In this document: piece after piece, positions 51,986-61,540 of the stretch
Layout of the letters: each line of letters starts with the position of its first letter
Position numbering within the stretch: the first letter of the stretch is position 1
Assembly: GCA_018381235.1 (NCBI GenBank)
Contig: JAGZSF010000003.1
Location: forward strand, 66,375 to 130,374
Source of the DNA: Collinsella sp.
GTDB taxonomy: Bacteria; Actinomycetota; Coriobacteriia; Coriobacteriales; Coriobacteriaceae
DNA length: 64,000 nt
Direction of reading: 5' to 3'
The notes under the pieces: model-generated
What the model saw: the letters and a program-made list of their open reading frames with translations, nothing else
Databases searched by the model: none
Told to the model about the DNA's origin: nothing
Position numbers and translations under genes: made by a program

Positions 51986-52750
51986 GTGTTGGAAGAGAAC
52001 GTGTCGGATAAAACTCAATTTGCAACGGATGCGCCCGTGGGGGCGGCGCTCATTGCTCAGGCCATGGACCGACGCGAGGGCGCCGGCCGCTACAAGGCCA
52101 TGCAATCCATTATGGACTGGGATCGTTCGCGCCTGGCCTACCGCGCCGTTAAGCGCGCCTTTGACATCGTGTTCAGCGGCTGCGTGCTGGCCGTCATAGC
52201 CGTACCCAGCCTTGTGCTTGCCGCGGCCATCCGCCTAGAGAGTGAGGGCAACCCCTTCTACAGCCAGATCCGAGTGGGACAGACCCACCGCGACGGCAGC
52301 CTGTCGACCTTCCGCATGTGGAAGTTCCGCTCCATGTACAAGGACGCCGACGAGCGCCTCGCCGAGCTCAAGGAGCAGAACGAGATCGCCGGTGCCATGT
52401 TCAAGATGAGGGAGGACCCCCGCGTAACGAAAATCGGCAAGTTCATCCGCAAGCACTCGATCGACGAGTTCCCGCAGTTCCTGAACGTCTTTCTGGGTCA
52501 GATGTCCGTGGTGGGCCCGCGTCCGCCGCTGCCGAATGAGGTGGCCGAGTACACGGAATACGACCTGCAGCGCCTGGCCGTGAAGCCGGGAATTACCGGC
52601 TGGTGGCAGGTTACGGAGCGCAACTCGACCGGATTCGACGGGATGGTTCGTCGCGACCTGGAATACATTGCGCGACGCGGGCTCCTCACCGATTTGAGAA
52701 TTATCGCTCTCACCATCATCGAAGTGATCACGGGAAAGGGTGCGTGCTAG
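51986..52750 (+). CDS. Initiating sugar-1-phosphate transferase (bacterial sugar transferase)
   Basis: 254 residues with one N-terminal membrane segment (DIVFSGCVLAVIAVPSLVLA), the short monotopic type. It moves a sugar-1-phosphate from UDP-sugar to undecaprenyl phosphate and starts the repeat unit. Family motifs are FRMWKFRSMYKDADERL, RVTKIGKFIRKHSIDEFPQF, NVFLGQMSVVGPRPPLPNEV and KPGITGWWQV. It starts with GTG at 51986; a GTG at 52001 is an alternative. It lies 51 nt after the antiterminator gene. Confidence 0.9.
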   Translation: MLEENVSDKTQFATDAPVGAALIAQAMDRREGAGRYKAMQSIMDWDRSRLAYRAVKRAFDIVFSGCVLAVIAVPSLVLAAAIRLESEGNPFYSQIRVGQTHRDGSLSTFRMWKFRSMYKDADERLAELKEQNEIAGAMFKMREDPRVTKIGKFIRKHSIDEFPQFLNVFLGQMSVVGPRPPLPNEVAEYTEYDLQRLAVKPGITGWWQVTERNSTGFDGMVRRDLEYIARRGLLTDLRIIALTIIEVITGKGAC

Positions 52751-53218
52751 ATGGATCTTTCAAAAGCCAAAGTGTGTATCCCGAGTTCAAGTGGAGGACA
52801 TCTGACTCATATGTGGCTCTTGAGGCCATTTTGGTCACAAGCTGCCGATAGGTTCTGGGTGACCTTCGACAAGGAGGACGCGAATTCTCTTCTGGAAGGG
52901 GAGCGCGTCTACCATTGCCACTATCCGACGAACCGCAACATCCCGAACCTGCTGAAGAACACGGTTCTCGCCTGGAAGGTGCTCCGCAAGGAGCGTCCTA
53001 ACCTAATTATCTCGTCTGGAGCTGCCGTGGCAGTTCCTTTCTTCGTACTGGGCAAGCTGCTGGGTGCCAAATGCGTTTACGTAGAGGTGTTCGACCGCGT
53101 GGATAAGCCGACCATGACAGGTCGGATGCTCAACGGGATCGCTGACCTGTTCGTTGTCCAGTGGCCGGAGCAACTGGAAGTATACAAGCACGCCGTGAAC
53201 CTCGGCTCGATTTTCTAA
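52751..53218 (+). CDS. Alg14/PssD-like glycosyltransferase subunit
   Basis: 155 residues directly after the sugar transferase. VCIPSSSGGHLTHMWLL, FWVTFDKEDANSLLEGE, LIISSGAAVAVPFFVLGKL and VYVEVFDRVDKPTMTG are the family hallmarks. FVVQWPEQLEVY is near the end. It is the membrane-associated half of a split GT28 enzyme that needs the Alg13/PssE-like partner encoded next. Confidence 0.88.
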   Translation: MDLSKAKVCIPSSSGGHLTHMWLLRPFWSQAADRFWVTFDKEDANSLLEGERVYHCHYPTNRNIPNLLKNTVLAWKVLRKERPNLIISSGAAVAVPFFVLGKLLGAKCVYVEVFDRVDKPTMTGRMLNGIADLFVVQWPEQLEVYKHAVNLGSIF

Positions 53219-53229
53219 GAAGTGGTCGA

Positions 53230-53715
53230 ATGATTTTCGTTACCGTGGGCACCCACGAGCAGCAGTTCAATCGCTTGGTCAAGGCTGTCGACGAACTCAG
53301 GACGGACGGGATACTTACGGAACCGGTTTTCATTCAGACAGGCTATTCAACATATGAGCCTATCCATTGTGATCACTCGCGTTTTGTGCCGTTCCATCAG
53401 ATGAAGAATTATATGGAAGTTGCGGATGTGGTGATTACGCATGGTGGCCCTTCGAGCTTCATTGAGGCGATGGCGGCCGGGAAGGTCCCTGTTGTTGTTC
53501 CGCGTCGAGGGGACCTTGGCGAACACGTGAATGATCATCAAGCGGATTTCGTTCGCATTGTGGCGGAGCGCCAAGGCGGTATCGTGCCTATTTATGACGT
53601 TAAAGAGCTGCCTCAAGCAATAGAACGAGCCCGTGAACTTTCATGCGGAACCTATTTTAAGAGCCATAACTTAGAGTTCTGTAAGGAGCTCTGTGGTTTG
53701 ATTGAGGAGCTTTAA
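53230..53715 (+). CDS. Alg13/PssE-like glycosyltransferase catalytic subunit
   Basis: 161 residues. MIFVTVGTHEQQFNRLVKAV, VFIQTGYSTYEP, ADVVITHGGPSSFIEAMAAG and VVVPRRGDLGEHVNDHQADF are typical of the UDP-sugar-binding half of split GT28 enzymes. With the previous gene it should add the second sugar of the unit. It starts 11 nt after its partner. Confidence 0.9.
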   Translation: MIFVTVGTHEQQFNRLVKAVDELRTDGILTEPVFIQTGYSTYEPIHCDHSRFVPFHQMKNYMEVADVVITHGGPSSFIEAMAAGKVPVVVPRRGDLGEHVNDHQADFVRIVAERQGGIVPIYDVKELPQAIERARELSCGTYFKSHNLEFCKELCGLIEEL

Positions 53716-53719
53716 CCCC

Positions 53720-54463
53720 ATGATACCCAAGAAGATTCATTACATTTGGTTTGGCGGTAATCCGCTTCCCCCTCTAGCTGAACGCTGCATTGCTTCATGG
53801 GAAAAATATATGCCAGGCTACGAGATCGTTCGTTGGGACGAATCAAACTTTGATACTGATTGCTGTGATTATGTTCGCGAAGCTATAAGCGTAAAGAAAT
53901 GGGCATTTGCAAGCGACTATGCGCGATTCAAGATTTTGTATGAGCATGGAGGGGTCTACTTAGATACTGATGTCGAGCTTTTGAAGCCTCTCGATGAAAT
54001 TATTCAAAGGGGCCCTTTTATGGGTTTTGAACAGGATTTCAGCTCTGGTACTGCCGGCGCTGTCGCTCCGGGGCTTGGCCTTGCGGCCAATCCGGGGCTT
54101 GGCCTCTACAAGACTATCCTCGATTCCTATGAGTCTGATCACTTTATAAAGACTGGTGGTGTCTACGACCAGACCACTGTCGTTGTTCGTACAACTGATA
54201 TTCTTAAAGGTTTTGGACTTGAAGATAAACTTGGCATCCAAGAAGTTGCTGGGATAACTATTTATCCAAGTGAATATTTTTGCCCAAAGGATTTCCTTAC
54301 GCATGAGATTAACGTAACTGAAAATACGTATGCCATTCATCATTTCGACGGATCATGGGCTGGACCGGCGACGCATTTTAAGCATAAAGTTATGAGAGCG
54401 GTTGGCCCTAAAGGGGTTATTCTTTTCAAGGCGTTTAAGAACATAATTAAGGGTGTTCGTTAA
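53720..54463 (+). CDS. GT32-type glycosyltransferase
   Basis: 247 residues. MIPKKIHYIWFGGNPLPPLA is the classic GT32/OCH1-like start. CIASWEKYMPGYEIVRWDE, FASDYARFKILYEHGGVYLD and the DxD in LDTDVELLKPLD follow. The ATG at 53720 follows GAGGAG at 10 nt. GC content falls here compared with the genes before. It overlaps the next gene as TAATG. Confidence 0.88.
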   Translation: MIPKKIHYIWFGGNPLPPLAERCIASWEKYMPGYEIVRWDESNFDTDCCDYVREAISVKKWAFASDYARFKILYEHGGVYLDTDVELLKPLDEIIQRGPFMGFEQDFSSGTAGAVAPGLGLAANPGLGLYKTILDSYESDHFIKTGGVYDQTTVVVRTTDILKGFGLEDKLGIQEVAGITIYPSEYFCPKDFLTHEINVTENTYAIHHFDGSWAGPATHFKHKVMRAVGPKGVILFKAFKNIIKGVR

Positions 54464-55359
54464 TGGGCAACGCATTATTAACGATATTTACACCGACCTA
54501 TAATCGTATTAATGAGCTTGAGCGCCTGTATGCATCACTAATATCTCAGACCGACTTTCGATTCGAATGGCTCATTGTGGATGATGGATCGACTGACGAT
54601 ACTGAGAACATGGTTATCTCTTGGTTAGACACGTCGCCCTTTCCTATTCGATATATCAAACAGCCGAACTCTGGAAAACACGTTGCACATAATCTTGGTG
54701 CTGCTGAGGCATCTGGAGAGTATTTCATTTGCGTTGACTCGGACGACTGGCTTGAGCCCAACGCTGTGGAGACTATCTTGCACGACATAACAGCTTTGGA
54801 TACGGAAGAAGGTCTTCTGTATCCAAGGCTGTTTGCTGCGCAAACGGCTTTGGATACATGGTTTCCCGATGGTGCTGACAAGATTGAGCTTGCCGATATG
54901 CGCATGAAATACGGTCTCGTCATCGAGACGGCGATTGTCTTTAACACTGATGTTTTAAGGCGGCATCCATTTCCCGTTGTTCAGGGCGAGCGTTTCATTC
55001 CTGAAGGCTCGGCTTACTACGACTTCGTTGCTCCCGAGCTGTTTTGCGTGCACAACGAACCCTTCTACAGATGTGAATACCTCGAGGAAGGTCTCACCAA
55101 AAACATCTGGAAGAATTGGCTGGGCAGCCCGGTGGGTACGCGCATGGCACTTGTCAAGCGACATGAATCTGCCAGGCGGTACTCGAGCGTCCGAGCGCTG
55201 AGGGAAAGAATTTCGGCCCTCGTCGGAATCGAGTCCCTGAACATGGCGGTCGCTGAGCCCGTCTTCTCCGGAATCGATTCTAATAGGGTATTGGCCCTCC
55301 TTGTATTCCCCTTGTCTGTGCTGGTCGAAAGGAGACGTTTTGGAAGGAAAGTATCTTGA
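54463..55359 (+). CDS. Family 2 glycosyltransferase
   Basis: 298 residues. LTIFTPTYNRINELERLYAS, EWLIVDDGSTDDTENMV and CVDSDDWLEPNAVE (metal-binding Asp) are GT2 motifs. The enzyme is soluble or membrane-associated and adds one sugar to the lipid-linked unit. Its stop overlaps the TTG start of the polymerase gene. Confidence 0.9.
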   Translation: MGNALLTIFTPTYNRINELERLYASLISQTDFRFEWLIVDDGSTDDTENMVISWLDTSPFPIRYIKQPNSGKHVAHNLGAAEASGEYFICVDSDDWLEPNAVETILHDITALDTEEGLLYPRLFAAQTALDTWFPDGADKIELADMRMKYGLVIETAIVFNTDVLRRHPFPVVQGERFIPEGSAYYDFVAPELFCVHNEPFYRCEYLEEGLTKNIWKNWLGSPVGTRMALVKRHESARRYSSVRALRERISALVGIESLNMAVAEPVFSGIDSNRVLALLVFPLSVLVERRRFGRKVS

Positions 55360-56498
55360 TTAAGCGCAAGGCTGCCATAAAGCAATACACCGACATGAAT
55401 GCGGGGAACGTTTCCTCCATGAGAGTCGTGGACCTTCTGTACTGCGCGTATCTTTTCTCGGTCGTGTTTATGAGCACGCTTGGCCTGAGCGCTGGTGACG
55501 ATATTTATGTCGCCTGCGTCGGGCTCGGTGCCGCATTCGCGGTTATTAGGTTTCTTGCTTTGGACTTTGATCCGCGTTTCTTCTTGAGTGCAATGGGTCT
55601 TGCAGCCCTCGGCGTCATCGAGTTGGTTGTTAGCAAACGGTTCACCCTGCTACTTACGGTCATGCTGTTGGTTGGCGCCAAGGACATTGATATCAAGAGG
55701 GTGCTACTTACATTTCTGACCGCGAAAATCGTAGGACTTCTTTTCGTAGTGCTGTTTGCCGCTACGGGTATTTATGAAGTTGAATTTTACCAGTATTATA
55801 AAATGGCGACAGACACATACATTCAGCGAGTCCTTGTAAACGGCTCCTCTACCAACGTCATGCACTTGTCTTTTCTCACGGTCGTCTTCCTGACGCTCTA
55901 TATGAAAAGGGGAAATTGCGGAATTATCGTCTACCTCGTGTTTGCCGTTTTGAACATCTTGTGTGAATACATCACGGGCAGTTACATCGGCCTGTTCCTC
56001 GGCATGGGTGGTCTGCTCCTGTTCTATGTACTTCAGCATTCAGGGAAGATAAGGGAACTGTTCGTCAGGTTCTCAACGGCCGTGCTCCCGCTTCTTATCG
56101 CATTTTCGTTCGGCACTGCGTTGCTCTATGGGAGAAACGGTTTTGTCGGCGTTCTCGATAGGATTTTTCAGGGTCGTATTTATTACAACAACTTCTTTCT
56201 CAGTAACTACACGGCGAGTCCATTCGGTCATGGCATGCTGACCTCAGAGGGTAATTTTGACAATAGCTACGTCTTCGTCTTCGTTGCCTACGGATTAATT
56301 GCCTTCATTTTGCTATTCGGATCAATGCAGTTAATTGTTAAACGGCTTAAAGAAACACGCGATTGGGCATCTCTTGCATTTGTGGTTATTTACATGATTG
56401 CAGCTCTGAGTGAAAGTTTTTACCCGGCTGCTGCTGTCAATCCATCCTTATTTCTGCTTGTTCCATTACTTAGCTTTAATGGGCATTTTGATATGTGA
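55356..56498 (+). CDS. wzy: Wzy-like polysaccharide polymerase
   Basis: 380 residues from a TTG at 55356 (AAGGAAAG upstream), overlapping the previous stop. It is mostly hydrophobic with about 10 predicted helices and a large loop (GRIYYNNFFLSNYTASPFGHG) typical of O-antigen ligase/Wzy proteins. Such proteins have little sequence conservation, so the call rests on topology and on position between glycosyltransferases and Wzx. It would link repeat units outside the membrane. Confidence 0.72.
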   Translation: MIKRKAAIKQYTDMNAGNVSSMRVVDLLYCAYLFSVVFMSTLGLSAGDDIYVACVGLGAAFAVIRFLALDFDPRFFLSAMGLAALGVIELVVSKRFTLLLTVMLLVGAKDIDIKRVLLTFLTAKIVGLLFVVLFAATGIYEVEFYQYYKMATDTYIQRVLVNGSSTNVMHLSFLTVVFLTLYMKRGNCGIIVYLVFAVLNILCEYITGSYIGLFLGMGGLLLFYVLQHSGKIRELFVRFSTAVLPLLIAFSFGTALLYGRNGFVGVLDRIFQGRIYYNNFFLSNYTASPFGHGMLTSEGNFDNSYVFVFVAYGLIAFILLFGSMQLIVKRLKETRDWASLAFVVIYMIAALSESFYPAAAVNPSLFLLVPLLSFNGHFDM

Positions 56499-56573
56499 AG
56501 CAGGGCTGCGTCCTGAATAAACAATCTACTTTATAAAACCTTGAAACCTTGTTCGTGATGGGAATAGCTTACC

Positions 56574-57656
56574 ATGTCACAAGAAATATCGTATTCCTCT
56601 AGCGAAGGCAGCTTTGCACCAGTTGCAATTACAACGTTGAGTAGAATCGAGTGCCTAAAAACAACGATTGATTCTCTCGGTAGATGCCATTGTGCCGAGT
56701 ACACTGACGTCTATATTTCAGTCGATTATCCTCCGAATACAAAATATAAGTCTGGTTATGTGGAAGTCTGTAATTATCTGAACACAATTCATGACGACCA
56801 TCCGTTTAAATCGCTAAATCTATATTTTCATAAGGTTAATTTAGGCCCGTTTGAAAACTATCTTTGGCTCGTACGTTTAATCCTCTCAAAACATGATTCG
56901 ATTATCATTTTGGAAGATGATAACGAGCCTGCTCCTTGTTTCTTAGATTTTTGCAACAAGGCGCTTCAAATTTACGCTACCGATAACGATGTTGTTGTAA
57001 TTAATCCTTCTGATTACGTTTGGTGTGGAGATGGATACACTCCATTACTTAGAAGCATAAACATTGATGATTGCAATACCGAGAAACGACAAATGTTATG
57101 GCATGGCATGGCATCCTGGAGTGAATGTATCCTACCGTATTACAACTTTGTTCTAGATCAATCAATCCTATCGATAGGCGATCATCCGTTAGCTTTATTA
57201 AAGCTATTCAAACGCTCCAAGTCCCTCTGCTACCAATATCTCAAGGACACATATAACACTAGAGTCAAAACGCCCTGGCACAATGGACGACTTTACTCTA
57301 TTGATATGACATGGGATGTTGCCATGATTGTATTTGACAAGGTCGCCATTTGCCCTATCGAAAACTTGCAACGTGACTTAGGGGTCGTGGGCAACGGCCA
57401 TAGCTTTACAAAAGCGTTCTCTAATTCAGCAGAACTACAGAATCGAAAACTAAAAGAAGAACCAGAATTTGACTTTGTGAACCCTCAAGACGCTGCCCTA
57501 AACATGGATGAGCTTATTCTTCACGACAAATTTCAGTCAAAACCTTGGTGGAAATGGGCATTCTTAATCACTGGTTATCTAGCGAAGTATTTACAGAGAA
57601 AGCTGACTGGAAAATCTCAAAAGCTAATCAACCCATGGAGCGAATATGACAAGTAG
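56574..57656 (+). CDS. Glycosyltransferase, GT-A fold
   Basis: 360 residues. The opening FAPVAITTLSRIECLKTTID and the Asp-rich IIILEDDNEPAPCFLDF are GT-A features, resembling GT2/GNT-I-like enzymes. TPWHNGRLYSIDMTWDVAM is a further conserved-looking block. The C-terminus is basic. It has the lowest GC of the locus together with the flippase, and overlaps that gene by 11 nt. Donor and acceptor are unknown. Confidence 0.7.
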   Translation: MSQEISYSSSEGSFAPVAITTLSRIECLKTTIDSLGRCHCAEYTDVYISVDYPPNTKYKSGYVEVCNYLNTIHDDHPFKSLNLYFHKVNLGPFENYLWLVRLILSKHDSIIILEDDNEPAPCFLDFCNKALQIYATDNDVVVINPSDYVWCGDGYTPLLRSINIDDCNTEKRQMLWHGMASWSECILPYYNFVLDQSILSIGDHPLALLKLFKRSKSLCYQYLKDTYNTRVKTPWHNGRLYSIDMTWDVAMIVFDKVAICPIENLQRDLGVVGNGHSFTKAFSNSAELQNRKLKEEPEFDFVNPQDAALNMDELILHDKFQSKPWWKWAFLITGYLAKYLQRKLTGKSQKLINPWSEYDK

Positions 57657-59115
57657 ACAGGAGCCATCACTTAAACAAGAGACACTTTCTTCTTTAATAT
57701 GGAAACTATTTGAAAGGGGAGGAAATGCAGTTGTTCAACTCGCCGTACAGATTGTTATGGCGCGTCTGCTTGCCCCTGAAGAGTTCGGTGCCCTAGCAAT
57801 TATTCTTGTCTTCGTTAACATAGGCAATGCAATTGTTCAATCTGGCTTAAATACATCAATAGTTCAAGCTCAAACAGTTGAAGATTCCGATTTGTCGACA
57901 GTGTTCTGGTTGAGTTTTGGAACCTCGATTGTTCTGTGCTTGTTGGTCTATATTTCAGCACCAGCAATTGCGTCCTTTTACTCCTTGGATTATCTAATCT
58001 GGCCCTTACTTGTTATGGGTTTTTTGCTATTGGTAACAGCCTTCAATTCTGTTCAGGTGGCAATAGTACAGCGGGACCTTAAACTACGTAAGGTGTTTAA
58101 TGCAACAATTGCAGCTGTCATCGTCTCTGGAATAGCTGGTATTGTTTCAGCCACTGCAGGGGCCGGCCTTTGGGCTTTAGTTCTTCAGCAGTTAATTTAT
58201 CAATTTAGCAACTGTCTTTTTTTGGGCCTCCAGGTTAAATGGTTACCGAAGCCCATATTTAATAGGTCGAAAGCTCGCAAGCATTTTAGTTTTGGCTGGA
58301 AACTCCTCGTTTCTGGTTTATTGGATCAAGGCTATCAATCTCTTTCAGATTTAATTATAGGTAAGCAATTCAGCGCCTCAGACCTCGGCTTAGTTTCTCA
58401 GGGAAAAAAGTACCCCCAGGCTCTAGGGGGCATGTTGGATGGGGCAATTCAGCCTGTCATGCTATCAGCAATTTCGCGTGTTCAGGCTGATTCCGATCAG
58501 GTGAAGCGATTAGTGCGAAGGGCCCTAAAAACATCAACCTTTATTATTGTTCCAGCTATGACGCTATTTGCAGTAGCGGCTAAACCGATTGTTGTCTTAT
58601 TACTAGGAGAGAAATGGCTGCTTTGTGTGCCGTTTCTGCAGATGTATTGCTTTATATACGCCCTATTACCAATACACACCACTAACCTACAGGCACTTAA
58701 CGGCATGGGGCGTTCTGATCTGTTCCTGAAGCTTGAACTTATCAAAAAGGCCTATGGAATCTGCTTCATTTTGTTTGCTGCCTTTATATTAAAGGACGTT
58801 TACTTAATGGTTGCCATGTATATGATTACCGGCATCATCTCGACATTTGTTAACGCTTATCCCAACAAACGGGTTATCGGATACTCCTACTCTGAGCAAA
58901 TACGCGATATCGCTCCTGCATTTGTGATTTCAGCAATAGCAGGAGGACTTGCGCTGTTTTGCGGGTCATTTGTCGCCTCGCCTGGACTTCAAATTTTTGT
59001 CGAAGTTGCCGTAATGGCAATTACCTATTTTGGTATCGCAGGCATTTTTAAACTCGAAGCCTTTGAATACCTCATCAATACCGCTAGGGATTTCTTGGGT
59101 GCAAAACGTCGTTAA
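57646..59115 (+). CDS. wzx: Wzx-type repeat-unit flippase
   Basis: 489 residues with about 14 hydrophobic segments. SLIWKLFERGGNAVVQLAVQ, MARLLAPEEFGALAIILVF and KLRKVFNATIAAVIVSGIAG are typical of the WzxC-like branch of the MOP superfamily. It would move the finished lipid-linked unit across the membrane for the polymerase. It starts inside the previous gene. Confidence 0.9.
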   Translation: MTSRQEPSLKQETLSSLIWKLFERGGNAVVQLAVQIVMARLLAPEEFGALAIILVFVNIGNAIVQSGLNTSIVQAQTVEDSDLSTVFWLSFGTSIVLCLLVYISAPAIASFYSLDYLIWPLLVMGFLLLVTAFNSVQVAIVQRDLKLRKVFNATIAAVIVSGIAGIVSATAGAGLWALVLQQLIYQFSNCLFLGLQVKWLPKPIFNRSKARKHFSFGWKLLVSGLLDQGYQSLSDLIIGKQFSASDLGLVSQGKKYPQALGGMLDGAIQPVMLSAISRVQADSDQVKRLVRRALKTSTFIIVPAMTLFAVAAKPIVVLLLGEKWLLCVPFLQMYCFIYALLPIHTTNLQALNGMGRSDLFLKLELIKKAYGICFILFAAFILKDVYLMVAMYMITGIISTFVNAYPNKRVIGYSYSEQIRDIAPAFVISAIAGGLALFCGSFVASPGLQIFVEVAVMAITYFGIAGIFKLEAFEYLINTARDFLGAKRR

Positions 59116-59190
59116 AGACGTTGCGTCAATACAGTATCCGTTTTAGTCATCGTTCATTGAAAGCAGCATAGCGAAGGGAAGGTACCTGAT

Positions 59191-60330
59191 ATGGGTAACC
59201 GCATTCTTGTCACACAATCTTCCATGCCTCCTATGGAGGAATACTTTGAAGAGGTCGCACCTCTATGGGAAAGCCATTGGCTTACCAATATGGGTGTTGA
59301 GCATAAGAAGCTCGAGGCAGACCTTAAGGAGCGTTTGGGAATTAACAACCTTGCGCTGTTCACAAATGGTCACAATGCCCTAGAGTGCATCCTCGAGGCC
59401 ATGGCTCTTCCGACCGGTGGAGAGGTCATCACTACACCGTTCACCTTTGCCTCTACCACTCACGCTATCGTGCGAAAGGGACTTACTCCCGTGTTTGCCG
59501 ACGTGAATCCCGTGAATCTAACGTTAGATCCCGAGAGCATTGAACGATTAATCACCCCGCGCACCTGCGCCATCGTGCCTGTCCATGTATACGGTAATCT
59601 TTGCGATGTCGACGCCATCCAGGAGATCGCTGACCGTCACGGGCTGAAGGTCATCTACGATGCAGCCCACGCCTTCGGCGTAGAGCGCGTGAACGAGGAC
59701 GGAAGCAGCAATAGCGCGGCGGCATTCGGCGATGCGTCTATGTTCAGCTTCCATGCGACCAAGGTATTCAACACCATCGAAGGCGGTTGCGTCTGCTTTA
59801 AGGACGAAGATTTGTATCCGCTGCTCAACCAATGGAAGAACTTCGGCATTACAGGTCCCGAGGACGTTGAGTACGTCGGCGGCAATGCCAAGATGAATGA
59901 GTTCTGCGCGGCTATGGGCGTCTGCAATCTTCGTCACCTGGGCGCCGAGATCGGCAAGCGTAAGGCCGTTGCTGAGCGTTATTGGGATAACCTTGATGGC
60001 ACAGCCGGCGTGACCGTTTTCCGTCCCGCCAAGAACATACGCCACAACTATGCGTACCTTCCCGTGCTGTTCGATCCGAGTGTCTTCGGCGCCACGCGCG
60101 ATGACGTTTTCGATGCCCTGGACAAGACTGGCGTCGGCGCGCGCAAATACTTCTATCCACTGGTCAACGATTACGCATGCTATCGAAGCGTGTACTCAAG
60201 CGACCGCACGCCAGTGGCAAAGAAGGCGGCATCCCAGGTGATCACGCTTCCCATGTACGCCGATTTGGCGTTGGAAGACGTTGACCGCATCTGCAATACC
60301 GTTCTGGACGCAGGAAAGGAAAACCGATGA
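59191..60330 (+). CDS. DegT/DnrJ/EryC1-type sugar aminotransferase
   Basis: 379 residues. PLWESHWLTNMGVEHKKLE, ALFTNGHNALECILEAMAL, VITTPFTFASTTHAIVRKG and the PLP lysine in FSFHATKVFNTIEGGCV match the family, near FdtB/QdtB-like dTDP-keto-sugar aminotransferases. The ATG follows AAGGGAAGG at 8 nt. The next gene overlaps by 4 nt. It should make an amino sugar for the repeat unit, possibly from the dTDP-keto-sugar supplied by RmlB. Confidence 0.9.
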   Translation: MGNRILVTQSSMPPMEEYFEEVAPLWESHWLTNMGVEHKKLEADLKERLGINNLALFTNGHNALECILEAMALPTGGEVITTPFTFASTTHAIVRKGLTPVFADVNPVNLTLDPESIERLITPRTCAIVPVHVYGNLCDVDAIQEIADRHGLKVIYDAAHAFGVERVNEDGSSNSAAAFGDASMFSFHATKVFNTIEGGCVCFKDEDLYPLLNQWKNFGITGPEDVEYVGGNAKMNEFCAAMGVCNLRHLGAEIGKRKAVAERYWDNLDGTAGVTVFRPAKNIRHNYAYLPVLFDPSVFGATRDDVFDALDKTGVGARKYFYPLVNDYACYRSVYSSDRTPVAKKAASQVITLPMYADLALEDVDRICNTVLDAGKENR

Positions 60331-61538
60331 GCAAGACACTTCTCCTTCTTGGTGGGGCACGTTATGCACTGCCGGTTATTAAGGCAGCGCACGAGTTGGG
60401 CGCGAAGGTCGTTACTTGCGATTATTTGCCGCATAACTATGCACATGCCTTCTCGGATGACTACATCAATGCGAGCATCATCGATAACGAGGCTGTTCTT
60501 GCCGCCGCTAAAAAATGCAAGGCCGACGGAATTATGTCATTCGCTGCCGATCCCGGTGTAGTGTCCGCGTCCTATGCTGCCGAGAAACTGGGGCTGCCGT
60601 TCCAGGGAAGCTATGAGGCGATCAGCATTCTTCAAGATAAAGAGCGCTACCGCGCCTTCCTTCGCGACAATGGCTTTAATTGTCCCGAGCTTCATATCTA
60701 CCGCTCTGCCGACGAGGCCATGAAAGAAGCCGATTCGATTGCTTATCCCGTGATTGCCAAACCGGTTGATTCGGCTGGATCGAAGGGCTGCTCGCGCGTG
60801 GATGGCCCCGAGGATCTTAAGGCGGCGGTTGAGTACGCTCTCGAGTTTTCGCGTGATGGGCGCTGTATCGTCGAGCAGTTTTTGGAGAAGAAGGGAGACT
60901 CCTCCGATGCCGACGGATTCGTTAGCGGCGGAAAGTTCTCGTGCGTGAGCTTTACCTCGCAGCTGTTCGATCCCTCCGTTCCAAATCCCTACACGCCCGC
61001 TGCGTATGCAATGCCAGCATCATTGCCGGCGTGGGCACAAATAGAGCTTGTCTCGGAATTGCAGCGATTGGCTGATCTGTTGGGCCTTCGTGACGGCGTA
61101 TTTAACATAGAGACTCGCGTGGCAACCGATGGCAAAGCCTACATTATGGAGAGCTCTCCGCGCGGCGGCGGCAATCGACTGTGCGAGATGCTCAAATATG
61201 CCACCGACGGCAAGACCGATCTTGTCATGGCAGCGGTGAAGGCCGCGCTCGGCGAACCCGTTAGCAATCTTTCGATGCCCGTTTACAACGGTTTCTGGTA
61301 CCAGCAGATGCTTCACTCTGATCACGACGGCGTATTCGCTGGCATGGAATATGCATCTGATTTTGTCGCTTCGCATCTTGCCGAAGAGCAGCTGTGGATT
61401 GAGCCCGGCGCCAAAATTGAGGCGTTCACTGCAGCAAATCATGCATTTGGATCGGTATTCCTTAGGTTCGACACACAAGCCGAGCTTGATGCATTTCGCG
61501 CCGAGCCGAGTGAGTTCATGAGGGCGAAGGTGAGCTAA
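60327..61538 (+). CDS. ATP-grasp ligase, probable amino-sugar acylating enzyme
   Basis: 403 residues. An N-terminal pre-ATP-grasp domain (TLLLLGGARYALPVIKAAHE) leads to the ATP-grasp fold: YRAFLRDNGFNCPE, YPVIAKPVDSAGSKGCSRV and the metal-binding end FNIETRVATDGKAYIMESSP with RGGGNR. Such ligases join a carboxylate to an amine through an acyl phosphate. Placed next to the aminotransferase, it may attach an amino acid or small acid to the new amino sugar; this is inference. Confidence 0.85.
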   Translation: MSKTLLLLGGARYALPVIKAAHELGAKVVTCDYLPHNYAHAFSDDYINASIIDNEAVLAAAKKCKADGIMSFAADPGVVSASYAAEKLGLPFQGSYEAISILQDKERYRAFLRDNGFNCPELHIYRSADEAMKEADSIAYPVIAKPVDSAGSKGCSRVDGPEDLKAAVEYALEFSRDGRCIVEQFLEKKGDSSDADGFVSGGKFSCVSFTSQLFDPSVPNPYTPAAYAMPASLPAWAQIELVSELQRLADLLGLRDGVFNIETRVATDGKAYIMESSPRGGGNRLCEMLKYATDGKTDLVMAAVKAALGEPVSNLSMPVYNGFWYQQMLHSDHDGVFAGMEYASDFVASHLAEEQLWIEPGAKIEAFTAANHAFGSVFLRFDTQAELDAFRAEPSEFMRAKVS

Positions 61539-61540
61539 CC

